Source: Zizania palustris
Taxonomy: Eukaryota > Streptophyta > Magnoliopsida > Poales > Poaceae
Direction of reading: 5' to 3'
Length of the DNA: 64,000 nt
Assembly: GCA_019279435.1 (NCBI GenBank)
Contig: JAAALK010000079.1
Span: 106,993,198-107,057,197 of the forward strand
The position numbers were made by a program, and so were the translations under genes. The notes below the pieces were generated by a model. It did not search any database and was not told where the DNA came from. It saw only the letters and a list, made by a program, of their open reading frames with translations. This document shows, piece after piece, positions 34,500-44,692 of the stretch. Positions within the stretch are counted from its first letter, which is position 1. Every line of letters begins with the position of its first letter.

Positions 34500-35560
34500 A
34501 CTTTGCGAGGTATGTCTACTATCCGAAGTACTACTTCGATGTACAATATCGCGATCACCTGATGTATATTCGAAGCCCAGCTTCTCCTTGAAGTTCGAAG
34601 CCCTGCTTCGCCTTCAAAGCAAACTTCTGCCCCATCTTATTGAGAAAAATTCGAAGCATTGCTTCGCATAATCAAAAACCCGAAGCCCTGCTTCGCCTTA
34701 TTTAAAATCCGAAGCCTCGCTTCGCCTTACAAAATCCGGAGCACCCCTCCGAAGGCTACACAGCACCTCCGGGCCCGTAGCAGTGGGCTTTGAGACTTCC
34801 GAGCGACGGCTCGGCAAGTCCGGGATTCCAGGCTCCGGCCTGATGCATCCCTGGGTCGAAGGTGGCCCAGGGTCGTAGGAGGCCCAGAGTCGAAGGTGGC
34901 TCAGAGTCGAAGGTGACTCACATTATCACAGGTTCGGTGAATCAACACCAAATATCCTTCTCATTACAGGACCAAGTTCCGAAGCCTTGCTTCATTATCC
35001 AAACACGCTCCGAAGCCTAGCTTCGCGTGTTCATATGATATACGCCTAAGTGTCTCGAAGTCATACTTCGCTAGAATCTAAGTGCGTTTCAGAGCCTCGC
35101 TCACGCACAACATCCAAATCCTAGCATACCGAAGCATGCTTCGCTAAATTTGGTTATGCTGAAGCCTTGCTTCGCACCGAGTTAGCACGTTCGAAGCCCA
35201 AAGAAGGACTTCGCTCAATGAAATTCCGAGCAGCCGAAGCCCTGCTTTGCGCCAAACTAAAGCGCTCGAAGCCCGAAAGGGGCCTTCGCTCAAATAAAAC
35301 TTCATGCGTCGAAGCCGCCGAAAAGCGCACCCTTCGCATCCTTTACTTTTTGCCCGCACCAGCAACGGCTAAGTCCCTAGCTGCCACGAGCAAAGGGGGG
35401 AAGCATGTATGCGAGCTGCGCGAGTATAATACGCGGTACGAGCGTGACAAGCTAAAATGTTCGAAGCCAAACAATGCGAAGCATACAAACAAAGTATGCA
35501 AGTATAATCCATTCATTAAATGACAATTGAGAAGTGTGTTATGACAATTTAGAAGTGTGT
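34500..35560. repeat. Dense TCGAAGC / GCTTCGA block
   Basis: About one kilobase with repeated short palindromic units such as CGAAGCCCTGCTTCGCC, spaced roughly 30 to 60 bases apart. Each can fold into a small hairpin (GAAGC paired with GCTTC). No coding frame is convincing here. It lies between the leader array and the 3' end of the antisense genes. Confidence 0.6.
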
Positions 35561-35712
35561 TACATATATACTTCGAAAGCAAACTACGAGTAGTCTGTGT
35601 CTAAACCTAAGAAGAACCGTGTGCGAGGCCCCAACCCTCGCTTGCCTCTCTTTCGGCCAGGGCCCCCTCGGCTGGACGAAGCCTCGTCGGAGCCCGCTCT
35701 CCCACGTCCGGC

Positions 35713-36060
35713 TCATCCAGGTTCCGAAGCCCGTGGACCTCGTCTTCCACTTTGCAGGTCGCTCCAAGTTAGCGAAGCAGGTGGTGCCGTATCGAAGGCA
35801 GAGAAGTCTAATGCTTCGTCACCCGCTAAGGTCGTCCGCGAAGGTAAAAACAAAGAACCCGGAAGGTACTTCGTCTTCACAGCGGCTAGCAAATCCTGAG
35901 CTACTTCGTAGATGGCTTCGCCGTCGGGCCCCCTCAGAAGCTTAAACCGAGGGGGACCTTCGGACCTAGCTACTTCGAGGACCGCCCACAACTGTCGAAG
36001 TTCTTCGGAGTCCTCGAGCACTTCGAGGTCTACACTCGGAGGCTGAGCCTGGGCAGGTAT
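35713..36060 (-). CDS. Small antisense ORF, product unknown
   Basis: Minus-strand frame reading PAQAQPPSVDLEVLEDSEELRQLWAVLEVARSEG and on to a proline/arginine-rich end. The segment LEVLEDSEELRQLWAVLE has a counterpart in Gypsy2 (30140-30080), so the frame is conserved between two elements. The ATG used could be at 36021 or the segment could be an exon: a possible acceptor CCTGCCCAG lies at about 36055. I do not recognise the family. It lies downstream of the main antisense gene. Confidence 0.5.
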   Translation of the reverse strand: MPAQAQPPSVDLEVLEDSEELRQLWAVLEVARSEGPPRFKLLRGPDGEAIYEVAQDLLAAVKTKYLPGSLFLPSRTTLAGDEALDFSAFDTAPPASLTWSDLQSGRRGPRASEPG

Positions 36061-36285
36061 AAAAAGACCCCCGCATTCATATTAATAAGCTGATAAGAGT
36101 TTTTACAAGCCTGCAGCTAAGTATTACAAAAGGCCTAAGGAGATCTACACCTTCGGAGGCAGAGGTGTCGAAGTCGAAGGCTGATCAATCACAGCAGGCG
36201 CTTTGGATCGGCGGTGTCGAAGGGCCTTCTGGAGGTCGAGGACTGCTTCGCAGCCTTGCTCCTTCCAGGGTTGTTGCAGCCGCCG

Positions 36286-38928
36286 CTAGGCTCCACGAAC
36301 TTCAGGCGGAGGCGTCACCAAGTGCTGACCCCCGAAGGCCACTGGGGTCATGGAGGTTGCTGCCCGAAGATGGTCACACCCCGCATCATAGAGCATCTGC
36401 AACACCCCTTGGCCCGCGACTCGACCGGCCATAAGAGCGAAGCCCGTCAGCGCTTCCTCCGCTGTCGAAGCCGCAGTCTTCAATAAATCGATGCGGTCCC
36501 CAATCGGGTCCTGGTCGCCAAAGTCCGGAGCTCGGCACTCGGTCCCCATTAGCTCAAGGACCTCGGTTCGGCTCTGGGTGGCTTCGCCAAGATTGGCCAC
36601 GACGAAGTCTTCAAGACCCTGAGCCCGTTGGCGGAGCGAAGCATTCTCCTTTGCCTGCCGAGCTTCGGCGTCCTTCGAAGCCTGGAGCTCCGCGCGGAGC
36701 CGAGCCATCTCCGAAGCCCAAGCTTCCTTAGCCATGTCATCTTCAGCCTTCGCCGCCTCCGCCGCGGCCTCGGCCCGCCTTCGTTTCTCGGCTTCCACCG
36801 AAGCTTTGCGGTGAAGGGCCTCCTTCTCCTCTGTGAGGCGCTCCATCTGCCTGTCTGCAGAAGTCGAAGCTGCCACATTCAGTGTGAAGGCCTGCAGAAA
36901 TTCAAGAAATCATAAGTACTAACGAAAGGCTAAAATATAGTTTGAGGCTGCAAGGGGCTTCGCTCACCCGTATAAGGACTTCGTTCGAACTGACGAAGAG
37001 ATCCGTGGGATTCAAGTGGCTAAGTTGGGCCACCAAGTCCCCTACCTCCGCAGAAGCACAAGCCTCGCGGAAGCCGTGGATCGCCGCCTCCGTCATGCCC
37101 TCCCTCGGCTTGAAGGGGTGAACCACTGCCACGGTCACCTGCGAGGGCTTCGGCGAGGCGGGGCTCAAGCCCACCACGTCGACATCTTCGTCGCTTCGAG
37201 GGACGTCGCGGCCTCCGCTGCCTTCATCGTCGGACGAAGTACTTTCGGACTCCGAATCGCTACCGCTACCGCTGCTACTGCCGCTGCTGCTCGAAGCTTC
37301 CGTGGGCTTCGCATCGGCGGGCTTCGATCCGGCTTCGCCTACCGGCTTCATCACGATGGGCCTCGCGTCGTCTTCATCCTCTGCAGGGAGCCAAGTCAAG
37401 ATCCGCATATTGAAGAGAAGCATGCAAAAAGGGTTTACCTTCGTCGGAGATTTCTTGGAAGGAAGGAGGGGCTAAGTGTGCCCTCCAATCCCTCCGCTGC
37501 GAAGTTGGCGCATCCACCTCCGCGCCCGAAGTTGTTGTCGTCGGAGCATCCGTGGCCTCCTTGGCGACGGAAGCATGCGCGTCGGCCTTCGCCACCGAAG
37601 GCTTCGCCGCCAGGGGCTTCGTTGCCTTCTTGGGGGTCGGAGTAGTTGCGGACTTCGCCGCAACCTCCCCGGGTTAGGGACTTCGGCCGCGGGGACCTCC
37701 GGCCGAGGCCCCGAAGCCTCCGGCTCATCATCATCCCCCCTCTTCCTCTTGGCTCCAGCCGACGAGATAGTCAGGTGGGCGAAGTCCGGCAGAGCAGGGA
37801 GCTCCGCGAGGTCGAGCGCGGTCCATACTCTGTTCCAGCGCTCCCAAGACCCCACCAGTGAGAGGCGCTGGGCCTGCTCCTCGGGGGTCGGAGTCCAAAT
37901 GACTCGATCCGCCGCCGCGATGGCCTCCTCCGGGGTCCTCATTTCGAGGTCGGCTTCATGAAAGGTTAAAGTCAGAAGTGAAGATCTGCGAAGTATAAAA
38001 GGCGAAGAGATTGTGAAGCCTTACAGAAGCGATCGGCGACAAATTCGCTAAGTGCCCCTTGACCCGAAGCCTGAAAGAGCCCCTCCAGCCAGGAGCACGC
38101 GAGGGGGCTGAGCCAAAGGGTGATGAACTCCTCCGCGAGGTCCCTCATGCTCATCTTCGCCGCCACTCTCCGGAGTAGCAAGATCCGCGAGCGAAGGATG
38201 TCTTCGCTGGTCTTCACCACCCCTTCGCGTCGGTACAAGATGTGAGCGTTGGTACTTCGAAGGGGGGAGTTGGTGCCGACGGAGGCGTAGAACCACTCCT
38301 GATCCCACTTCGAGTACCACTTGTTGTTTACCGCCCTCACCGGGAAGGCGTCCTGGAACTCCTTCCGGAGCTGGAAGTTGGCGCTGCCGAAGGCCAGCGC
38401 CCTCTTGACACGGTCTGTCCCCTCCCTCGGCTTCGGCTGGTAGTTGGCGTCGTGGAGGGCGATGAAGACGTCCGTGTGGCCCTCGCAACCCTCGGCCCTC
38501 ATAGCCCATTCGAAGACAGCCAACCGCGCCATCGCGTTGGGCGAAAGTTGAGGAAGCTCAAGGTTGTAAGCTTTGAGGACTTCGCTCAGCATTCCCACTG
38601 CTGGCAGTCCGAGGCCGGCTTCGAAGAAGGCCTCGAACACCACCACTTCGTCAGCCCGAGGCCTCGGCACGACCTCCGACTTCTCCGGGACCCGAAGCTG
38701 GATCTTCGCCGCGATCCACCCTTCACAGGCCCTCTGGACCGACTCCTCCGTGGAGATCGAAGCCCGCATCTCCAAGGTCTGCTCGAACTTGTCGGAGGGC
38801 GTCCGAAGGTCCCTCGGCCCCAGCCGCCTGGGCGGGGGCTTCACCGCTGCAGCCGCTACCGCTTGCAGTTGGGCGGAGCTCGAGCTCGGGCCCAAAGCCA
38901 AGGACTTCGCCACGGCCTTCTTCCGCAT
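36286..38928 (-). CDS. Antisense gene: putative 'gypsy type transposon' (PF04195-like) protein with C-terminal coiled coil
   Basis: Minus strand, opposite to the host element. A four-exon model fits both splice sites and phase: exon 1 38928-38025 (donor GTAAGG), exon 2 37953-37439 (donor GTAAAC), exon 3 37380-36968 (acceptor CTGCAG, donor GTGAGC), exon 4 36891-36286 (acceptor CTGCAG). Exon 1 (ATG 38928, MRKKAVAKSLALG) holds VVVFEAFFEAGLGLPAVGMLSEVL and LELPQLSPNAMARLAVFEWAM, which I recognise as the conserved core of plant proteins annotated as putative gypsy-type transposon. Exon 3 is serine/acid-rich; exon 4 is an Ala/Glu/Arg-rich coiled coil. Exon 2 has one apparent single-base frameshift near 37670-37680. 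Function is unknown. Splicing is inferred, not shown; the exon 1-2 acceptor is the weakest point. Confidence 0.7.
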
Positions 38929-39084
38929 CTCGGTGGAGCTTCGGCGCGAAGGGCTAAAGCTAGCGAAGGGCTAAAGCTAAGTGAAGGGTGCTCTACGCGA
39001 AGCCAGAAGGAAGAAGAGAGCGAAGGCTGTAAGGCAATGAGAAGGAAGCAAATGAGAGTGTGCCGAAGCTGCATGCGGTAAACT

Positions 39085-39096
39085 CCTATTTATAGG
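39085..39096 (-). promoter_or_regulatory. TATA box of the antisense gene
   Basis: The minus strand reads CCTATAAATAGG, about 157 bases upstream of the ATG at 38928, leaving a leader of roughly 130 bases. Between it and the right LTR (39097-39386) there is no ORF, so this ~290-bp stretch probably acts as the promoter. Confidence 0.65.
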
Positions 39097-39386
39097 CGCG
39101 GTAAGAATTTCAACAGTCATGGGCCGAACCCACTGCCAAGTGGGCCTCCGGCGAAGGCGAAGCGGCCCAGCGCAGGGTAACGGTAACTTTCTAACCATTG
39201 CGGTGCCGTTTGGGCTCCCGAGGTCTTTCTAACAAGCTAACGCAGGCATTTATTTCCTGCAGTTTTCGAGGTCACCTTCGGTCCAAGCTCCGAAGGCACG
39301 TTTTATCCGAAGTTGTATTTTGCAGGTCATTTGTCCTAAGGGCGCGCGCACCCCTTCGTCACGAAGGCCTGCGCGCGAGGGGCTAC

Positions 39387-40342
39387 TGTTGGGGGAATAT
39401 ATTTCCCTTGAACAGGGGCCAAATGACATCAGCCTCTGACAGCCTTCGGCCCAGAGCCCAACGCTGTCGAAGCCTGTTTCCTCCCTAAGAGTTGTTTTCA
39501 GGTCCCAAGGTGCCCTTCGGAGCCTGCAGCTTCGGAGCCCCCAGTTCGGGGGGGTCCGGCTCAGAGCCCCCCAGTTCGGGGCCCACCCCCCGGAGGCAGG
39601 GTGCCGGAGGCCGCCCTCCGGGCGCAGGATGCCGGAGGCCGCCCTCCGGGCGCAGGATGCCGGAGCCCACTCCGGGGGCCCCCAGTTCAAGGGCCCGGTT
39701 CGGAGGCCCCCAGTTCGGAGGCCAGTTCGAGGTCAAGGCTCCGAGACCCCAGTTCGGAGCCTTGTTCGGAGCCTTGTTCGGAGCCTTGCTCGGAGCATGC
39801 TTCGAAGCCCCCTTCGGGGTACACTTCGAAGCCCTCTTCGCAGCCTCTGCCAAAAAGGCTCCGGCCCCTACTTCGAAGCTCAAGAAATATATAAGTACAG
39901 GCCATACCGAGGGCCCCTCCGCCCCTGGTATGTCGTTTAGCTGGTCAAAAGCCTGGCGCAGCCTGAAACGTCTGTAAAGCTGTAAAGCTGTAAAGTACCT
40001 TTGTACCGTAGCTAGCTCCTTTTCCCCTCTCTGCCCCTGTGAGCTTAGGGCTCATAGGGGGCATCCCGGTCTTTTCCATTGGCCTGCGTGCCTATAAAAG
40101 CAGGGCCAAGCCCTTGTAAAAGGGACACGCTCCAGGGGGCCAAGAGACCCTGGAATTATTGCTCCATACTAGGGCACACCATGCCAAATCCACCACAACT
40201 GGACGTAGGGCTATTATCTCCCAGGAGAGGCCTGAACCAGTATAAACCTTTTTCTCCCTCTGTTAGAACTCTTCGAGGTTCATTCTCCACATCACACTCC
40301 ACCACATAAAAACCTGCTGGAACTAACGCAATTGTCCCAACA
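39387..40342 (+). repeat. Right (3') LTR of the non-autonomous element (956 bp)
   Basis: Same ends as the left LTR. It is preceded by GCGCGAGGGGCTAC, the purine-rich 3' end usual for these elements. It has three fewer 28-bp units but one extra 15-bp GTTCGGAGCCTT unit than the left LTR, plus scattered substitutions. Confidence 0.92.
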
Positions 40343-41148
40343 GTTAGCATAAGGTTCACATGCAAATAACCCTTGGCACGAATGAAAAAGGAAAGAAAAA
40401 ACCATAAAAATTAAAAAGATAACAAGTTTGTTGAAGCTCTAAGTTTTTGTATTATGCCTATCTTGGTAGAAACTAGCTAGCTTCTGCATTTCATGCTTGC
40501 CTTACTTGTCAACTAGAAAATGTGGTGATGCTTTTATTTGCAAAATTTTGAAAATGTGTGCTAATGACCTTCTTTGGATATCCTTTGTTGCACTGATCAT
40601 GTCAGGTGTCTTAGAAAATGTTTCTTGCTATATTTGCTAGAATTTGTAATTGCAGTCAATCATATCAAAGAAGCATGCTTTTTACACTCCACTTGCACCG
40701 AGTTGCATTCATTGAATATTCTGAGGGGAGTTGTATTTCAGGGGGAGTTTGAGTTTGTGTCTCTTTTGAGTGCATATAGTCTGACTTGATGACTCTAGTT
40801 GTCAACAAGGGGGAGAAATTTTGGATTACTTGATCTTTTAAAAGAGTTTAGGGGAGTTTTGGCTTTCTCTGGGATTTGTTTTAGGGGGAGTTTTTAGTTT
40901 GTTTTTCCTTAACTCTTTGGATATCCTTGTTGATAATTCAGAGATTGCACTTGTTTGAGTTGTGTTTTTTCATTTTTTTGTTGATTTCTTTTCTTTTTAA
41001 CAATAATGACCGTTTCGGGCTTTGGTCATTAAGGTTAATCCTTTTATTTTATTTTCTTTTTTTTTGTTCTCTTGTGTTTTGTTTTCATGTTTCCACATGT
41101 GTTCGCAGGTTATGAAGCATTGATGAAGAAGGTGTTGACAATGCACTC
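40343..41148 (+). other. Copia3 post-pol non-coding region, right half, with repeated purine tracts
   Basis: Continues the region broken at 33063 (GTTAGCATAAGGTTCACATG matches the reverse of 47400-47424 in Copia1). Purine tracts AGGGGGAG or AGGGGAG recur at about 40740, 40808, 40851 and 40884 before the terminal one at 41151. No coding frame is convincing. Confidence 0.7.
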
Positions 41149-41150
41149 AT

Positions 41151-41162
41151 CAAGGGGGAGAT
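41151..41162 (+). promoter_or_regulatory. Copia3 polypurine tract
   Basis: CAAGGGGGAGAT directly precedes the LTR start TGAGCAGCC, as in Copia1 (reverse strand, 46690-46701). It would prime plus-strand DNA synthesis. Confidence 0.8.
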
Positions 41163-42636
41163 TGAGCAGCCATGTTGAAGATCATTAGCTTCATTGCTCT
41201 AGAAGTGATGAGTGATTGTCAACAAATGTCAATAGAGAAGAGAGAGGAGAAAATATCTATCATGTCTTGTGCCGCATGTGACTTAGGTACACGGGCGGCG
41301 AGTGACTTCCGGGTAGAGGGGCTATGTAGTCGAGTCATCCCAATCCGGGTACATGGGCTAGGAACAGCAAGGGATCTGCTAGTCTGTTGACCGGGTTTGA
41401 CTTATGTAAACGGGCGGCGAGCGATTGCTGGGTTGAGGGAGCCATGGAATTGGGCCGGCCCAATCCGGGTACCCGGTGCAAAGACAACAGACGCTTTGTC
41501 GGTTTCGATGTAAAACCGACGCCCCAATCCAAACCATTGATCTAAGATTAGACGTCCTGAAGCGAAGCTATAGTTGCTACGAAAGCTCCACATTAGGATA
41601 ATCTACCTTTAATTAGGATTTTACTGTTTTCCCCTTTAGACTCACGTCTCTTTTTTAGAGTCTGTACCCTTGGGGTATTTGCGTCTTTACCAGTTTTTGA
41701 ACTGTCAATAAAAGAGCATGTATACCCTAGGGTTTCACTAACTCATTCAATGAAAAAAATTAAAGTTCAAAATTTATTTCAGTTTCTTCTTCCACTGTTT
41801 TCCGCAGTTTTCTTGTAGCAGTATTCTTCGCTTTGCTATGTGTGTTCTTCCTCGCCAACAGTGCTCTCCCACTAGATTGGTTCTTCACCGGTTTTTCTAT
41901 TTCTCACAAAAACCGGCTCTGACATCAGGGAACAGTGGATTCTGTGAGGCGGCAGTTTCCATATTTCTGGAGAGGCGCTAGGCGCATGAGTGAAGTGCGT
42001 TGGGCTGCACGGCGTGGGTGATTCCCAAGGCCACCAGGCGCAGAGCGCGTGAAGCACCCGGAGTAGTACTCTGCACTTGCGACGCGGTGGATGTAGCCTG
42101 GCACACACAGCGAACCACACGAATCTGTGTGCTGGTTGGACACCACCGACCGGAAGCGAGCTGGCTACAGGAGTATGTGACCCCCGCGGAATGCCTCTAG
42201 GTGCCGTACAATATTTGGCCTGGTGCTTTCTTGTCGATGCGCTTGGCTTCTAGAAGACACCGTTTTCCCACTAGACGCAGACACATAGGGCACAGTCGCA
42301 GCGCGTTAGGTGTTTTATGCGTGTGAAGCTCGGTTGCAAGGTGTTCAGTAGAACGTCTCTTTGAATAGGAGTAGGTTTAGAAGTGAATAGTAATATTTGT
42401 TATCCTTTCTCGATTTGCGTGCATTTGCAGATTTATTTCTTCAATTGTTTGAGATAGATTAATTTACGGCTAGCTTTTTATTCAGATTGCACTATTTATG
42501 TTCATTGATGTATCTATATATCCTTAGTGCATCTTGAATCATCTGTGAGCACATTTAATCACCTTAATTTATTTTATCTGATTAAATTCCTAATGTGCTC
42601 ATTCACCCCCCTCTAGTCGCTACTCTCAGTCATACA
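41163..42636 (+). repeat. Copia3 3' LTR (1,474 bp)
   Basis: Starts TGAGCAGCCATG and ends CTCAGTCATACA. The first ~400 bases match the Copia1/Copia2 LTR front, and the last ~40 (ATTCACCCCCCTCTAGTCGC) match their end. The middle is different and lacks the TTCGAAG block, so it is a divergent LTR subfamily. Confidence 0.8.
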
Positions 42637-42762
42637 TCGGCTGGCCACTTCGTCTCTTAGAGGGGTCATCAAGGTCATCCTCCTATATATGCAAAGGTAA
42701 GCAAGAAACAGAGAGGTAAGAGGAGTAAACACAAGTTTAAGTCAAAGTGTTTACCTCGGGAG
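42637..42762 (-). pseudogene. Displaced exon of the Gypsy2 antisense gene
   Basis: Read on the minus strand, an acceptor-like ...TATATAG is followed by EDDLDDPSKRRSGQP. The start of exon 3 of the antisense gene at 37380 (EDEDDARP) looks equivalent, including the acceptor. Copia3 splits it from the rest at 31257. Confidence 0.5.
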
Positions 42763-43989
42763 TGTTGATAGCAAAAAATGATATTAATGGCTGAGATTGC
42801 CAAAATATTAATTTTGGTGATTTAGGCCAAAAATACACATGTCCGGGTTCAGGCCGAAGCCCTACAGGGCCAAAGGTCCATTGGGCCATGGGCTCCGAAA
42901 GCCTCTAGCCAGCCCACGGCCTTCGTCCAGGAAGCCTTCGGAGGCCCATGCCACCGAAGCTTCGGCCCGAGGAGTAGGTTTCGGCGGGCCTAGCCGAAGC
43001 CCACTTCGGCAGAGACAGAGTTGGATGCGATTCTGACTAAGTTTTATCTTTATCCAAGCTGAAAAATAGCAGATTCGATCTGAAGTTGGCCCCTATAAAT
43101 AAAGAGGCGAGGCCGGCTTAGAGATCCCCCAATAAAAACCAAACGAAAGCCCTAGCTTTGATCGTATTTACTTTACCTTTATTTTCCTGTACCTCTTCGT
43201 GGGTTTGCCTGGAAGCCCTCCGCCGGCCACTTCGGAACAGTGGTAACTCTTGTTACTTCGCCTGTGAAGTATCCGCTAATCTGCATAACAGATTGCTACC
43301 TTCGCTACTAGTGCAACACTTAGCAAAATTCAGTCCTGGGCCGAATTGGTACTTCGAACTCTCTTTGTTACAGGTTCCCACGTTCGGAGCTACTTCGTCG
43401 GAGGTCTCCGGAGCTGAGAGATCGGTTTTGGAGGTCACTAGGACACCCTTCAGCGAGACTACAGGCTCCGACGACAGGTTTCGCCAACATACTTCGTCAC
43501 AATAGGCTTCGCCAGGATCGCACTCCGCATTGGACGAAGTTACGCCCGGACGTGGCTCTCGCGTCATCATTCTTTAATTTATCATACCAGAGACTTCACG
43601 CCGAACCCCGCTGTTCAGAGGTGATCGTCGCGTCCAGATCCGTTCGGAGTCTATCTTCGGCCAGATCAGTCCAAACACCGAAGCACCCTTCGGCGGGATA
43701 CATCACACCTAAAGCCGAGGGTATACTTCGGTGACCCCTTTGCACCAGACTCCGAAGCAGATAGGCTCCGACCGATTTGCTGATTTTATTCTGTTTAATA
43801 TATTTCTTTTGGGTAATTGGATTATTTTGTGTGATCTGATTGCCTGGCGACTCCACACCCCTTATCACGACTAAGGGTAGTCGGAACGCGACGTCAGTGA
43901 TGCGTCACGCTTTTGCTTGTCCCTAAGTATCCGCGCAATTTTGGATCATCGAACTGACCCAAGTGCGAGGGCACGTTCTCGTGTTAACA
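42763..43989 (+). repeat. Gypsy3 5' LTR (1,227 bp)
   Basis: Starts TGTTGATAGC and ends GTGTTAACA, matching the ends of the GypsyB LTRs. A TATA-like CCCTATAAATAAAG lies near 43091. The middle is rich in CTTCG/CGAAG. Short ORFs inside (for example 43158-43505) show no protein similarity I recognise. Confidence 0.85.
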
Positions 43990-43996
43990 CAATTTT

Positions 43997-44014
43997 TGGC
44001 GACTCCACTGGGGA
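43997..44014 (+). promoter_or_regulatory. Gypsy3 primer-binding site
   Basis: TGGCGACTCCACTGGGGA lies seven bases after the LTR. It differs from the Gypsy1-type site (TGGCGCCGTCC), separating the two Tat families in the window. The cognate tRNA cannot be settled from memory. Confidence 0.75.
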
Positions 44015-44027
44015 AGGCTACGCCAAC

Positions 44028-44692
44028 ATGACAAGTACATCTACATCGGCCACCGGTACATCTACGTCGACTACTACGTCTACACCGCCGATGGACATAA
44101 TAGGAGGCGCAGATATCGACAACCGCAACATCTTGACACCTACACTTGAAGATATCCACGCAGAAGACCGAGCAGAGATCAAGGAAAAATTAAAGGCACT
44201 CCAAGACATAATGCTTGGGGGCTACGTTAAGACACGCACAAGCTTCATCAAGCGCGACATCATCACCCCCGACCTCGCTTAGGTCTAGGTAACACCTGTA
44301 CCACCTCGTTTATCTTATTTAGAGATTGAGCAAAAAATATCCGCATCAGTAGATCAAGACGTTAGTGCTTCGCTAGCCAACCGTTTAGATTCGGCAGTCA
44401 GCTCCCAAGTAGAGGCGACCCTTAGGAGGTTCGGCTTTACTAAGGCCGTACCCCCGGTTCCTATTACTAGTGCACCTCCTGCAAACCACATGTACGGTAG
44501 AACTAACGACAGCACTGGCACAATCATGTCTCCAGCCTCAACACTTATGGCCGAGACTAATCATTACACCTACGGCCAAACTAACACCGTGTACCATGCA
44601 CCACTACCTGTGCCGGTATCCGCGCTACCCACGCCACATGCGTAGGCACCCGGACACGAGCACGTCACACAGATATCGCGCAGGGAAGAGGT
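44028..44692 (+). pseudogene. Gypsy3 gag, N-terminal part
   Basis: ATG at 44028 (MTSTSTSATGTST), then NILTPTLEDIHAEDRAEIKEKLKAL and IMLGGYVKTRTSFIKRDI, matched in GypsyB. Stops at 44280-44282 and 44643-44645. It ends at the Copia1 insertion; the five bases GAGGT are duplicated at 56017-56021, where gag resumes. Confidence 0.8.

Larger units (their letters stand above)
33064..40342 (+). mobile_element. Non-autonomous Tat-type LTR element carrying an antisense gene
   Basis: Complete 7,279-bp element: LTRs 33064-34090 and 39387-40342, perfect 5-bp duplications GTTAG (33059-33063 and 40343-40347), and a primer-binding site at 34092 identical in its core to Gypsy1's. No gag, protease, RT, RNase H or integrase residues occur inside. 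The 5.3-kb interior holds a 75-bp tandem array, a long TCGAAGC/GCTTCGA block and, on the opposite strand, a multi-exon-looking gene with its own TATA box. It fits the definition of a large retrotransposon derivative mobilised by a Gypsy1-like partner. Copia3 sequence runs seamlessly across the empty site. Confidence 0.92.
31258..42636 (+). mobile_element. Copia3: 5'-deleted SIRE-type copia element hosting another element
   Basis: Plus-strand remains of a copia element: possibly ~60 bases of LTR start at 31258 (GGCCTCATGCATGGCTCTAG resembles the LTR front), then pol from RT onward (31325-32476). A post-pol non-coding region follows (32477-33063 and 40343-41148), then a polypurine tract (41151-41162) and the 3' LTR (41163-42636). 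A 7.3-kb non-autonomous Tat element sits in the post-pol region. The missing LTR, gag, protease, integrase and half of RT were deleted. No target duplication could be found. Confidence 0.8.
20616..42762 (+). mobile_element. Gypsy2: decayed Tat element of the Gypsy1 family, heavily nested
   Basis: Plus-strand element with 5' LTR 20616-21111, primer-binding site 21113-21132 and the gag-pol series (21318-29070). Then come a tandem array (29040-29390) and an antisense gene remnant (29870-31257 and 42637-42762). No 3' LTR is seen; Gypsy3 inserted at 42763, so the rest should lie right of the window. Interruptions are a truncated gypsy (22963-23898), a copia LTR remnant (26584-28352) and Copia3 with its passenger (31258-42636). 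Proteins are close to Gypsy1 but carry many stops. Confidence 0.85.

Noticed and set aside
38242..39081. 279-codon plus-strand ORF
   Set aside because: It is the complement of exon 1 of the antisense gene, whose minus-strand frame has the recognisable conserved core.
31258..42636. A target-site duplication for Copia3
   Set aside because: The flanks ATTAG and TCGGC do not match; the 5' side has been deleted, so no duplication can be claimed.
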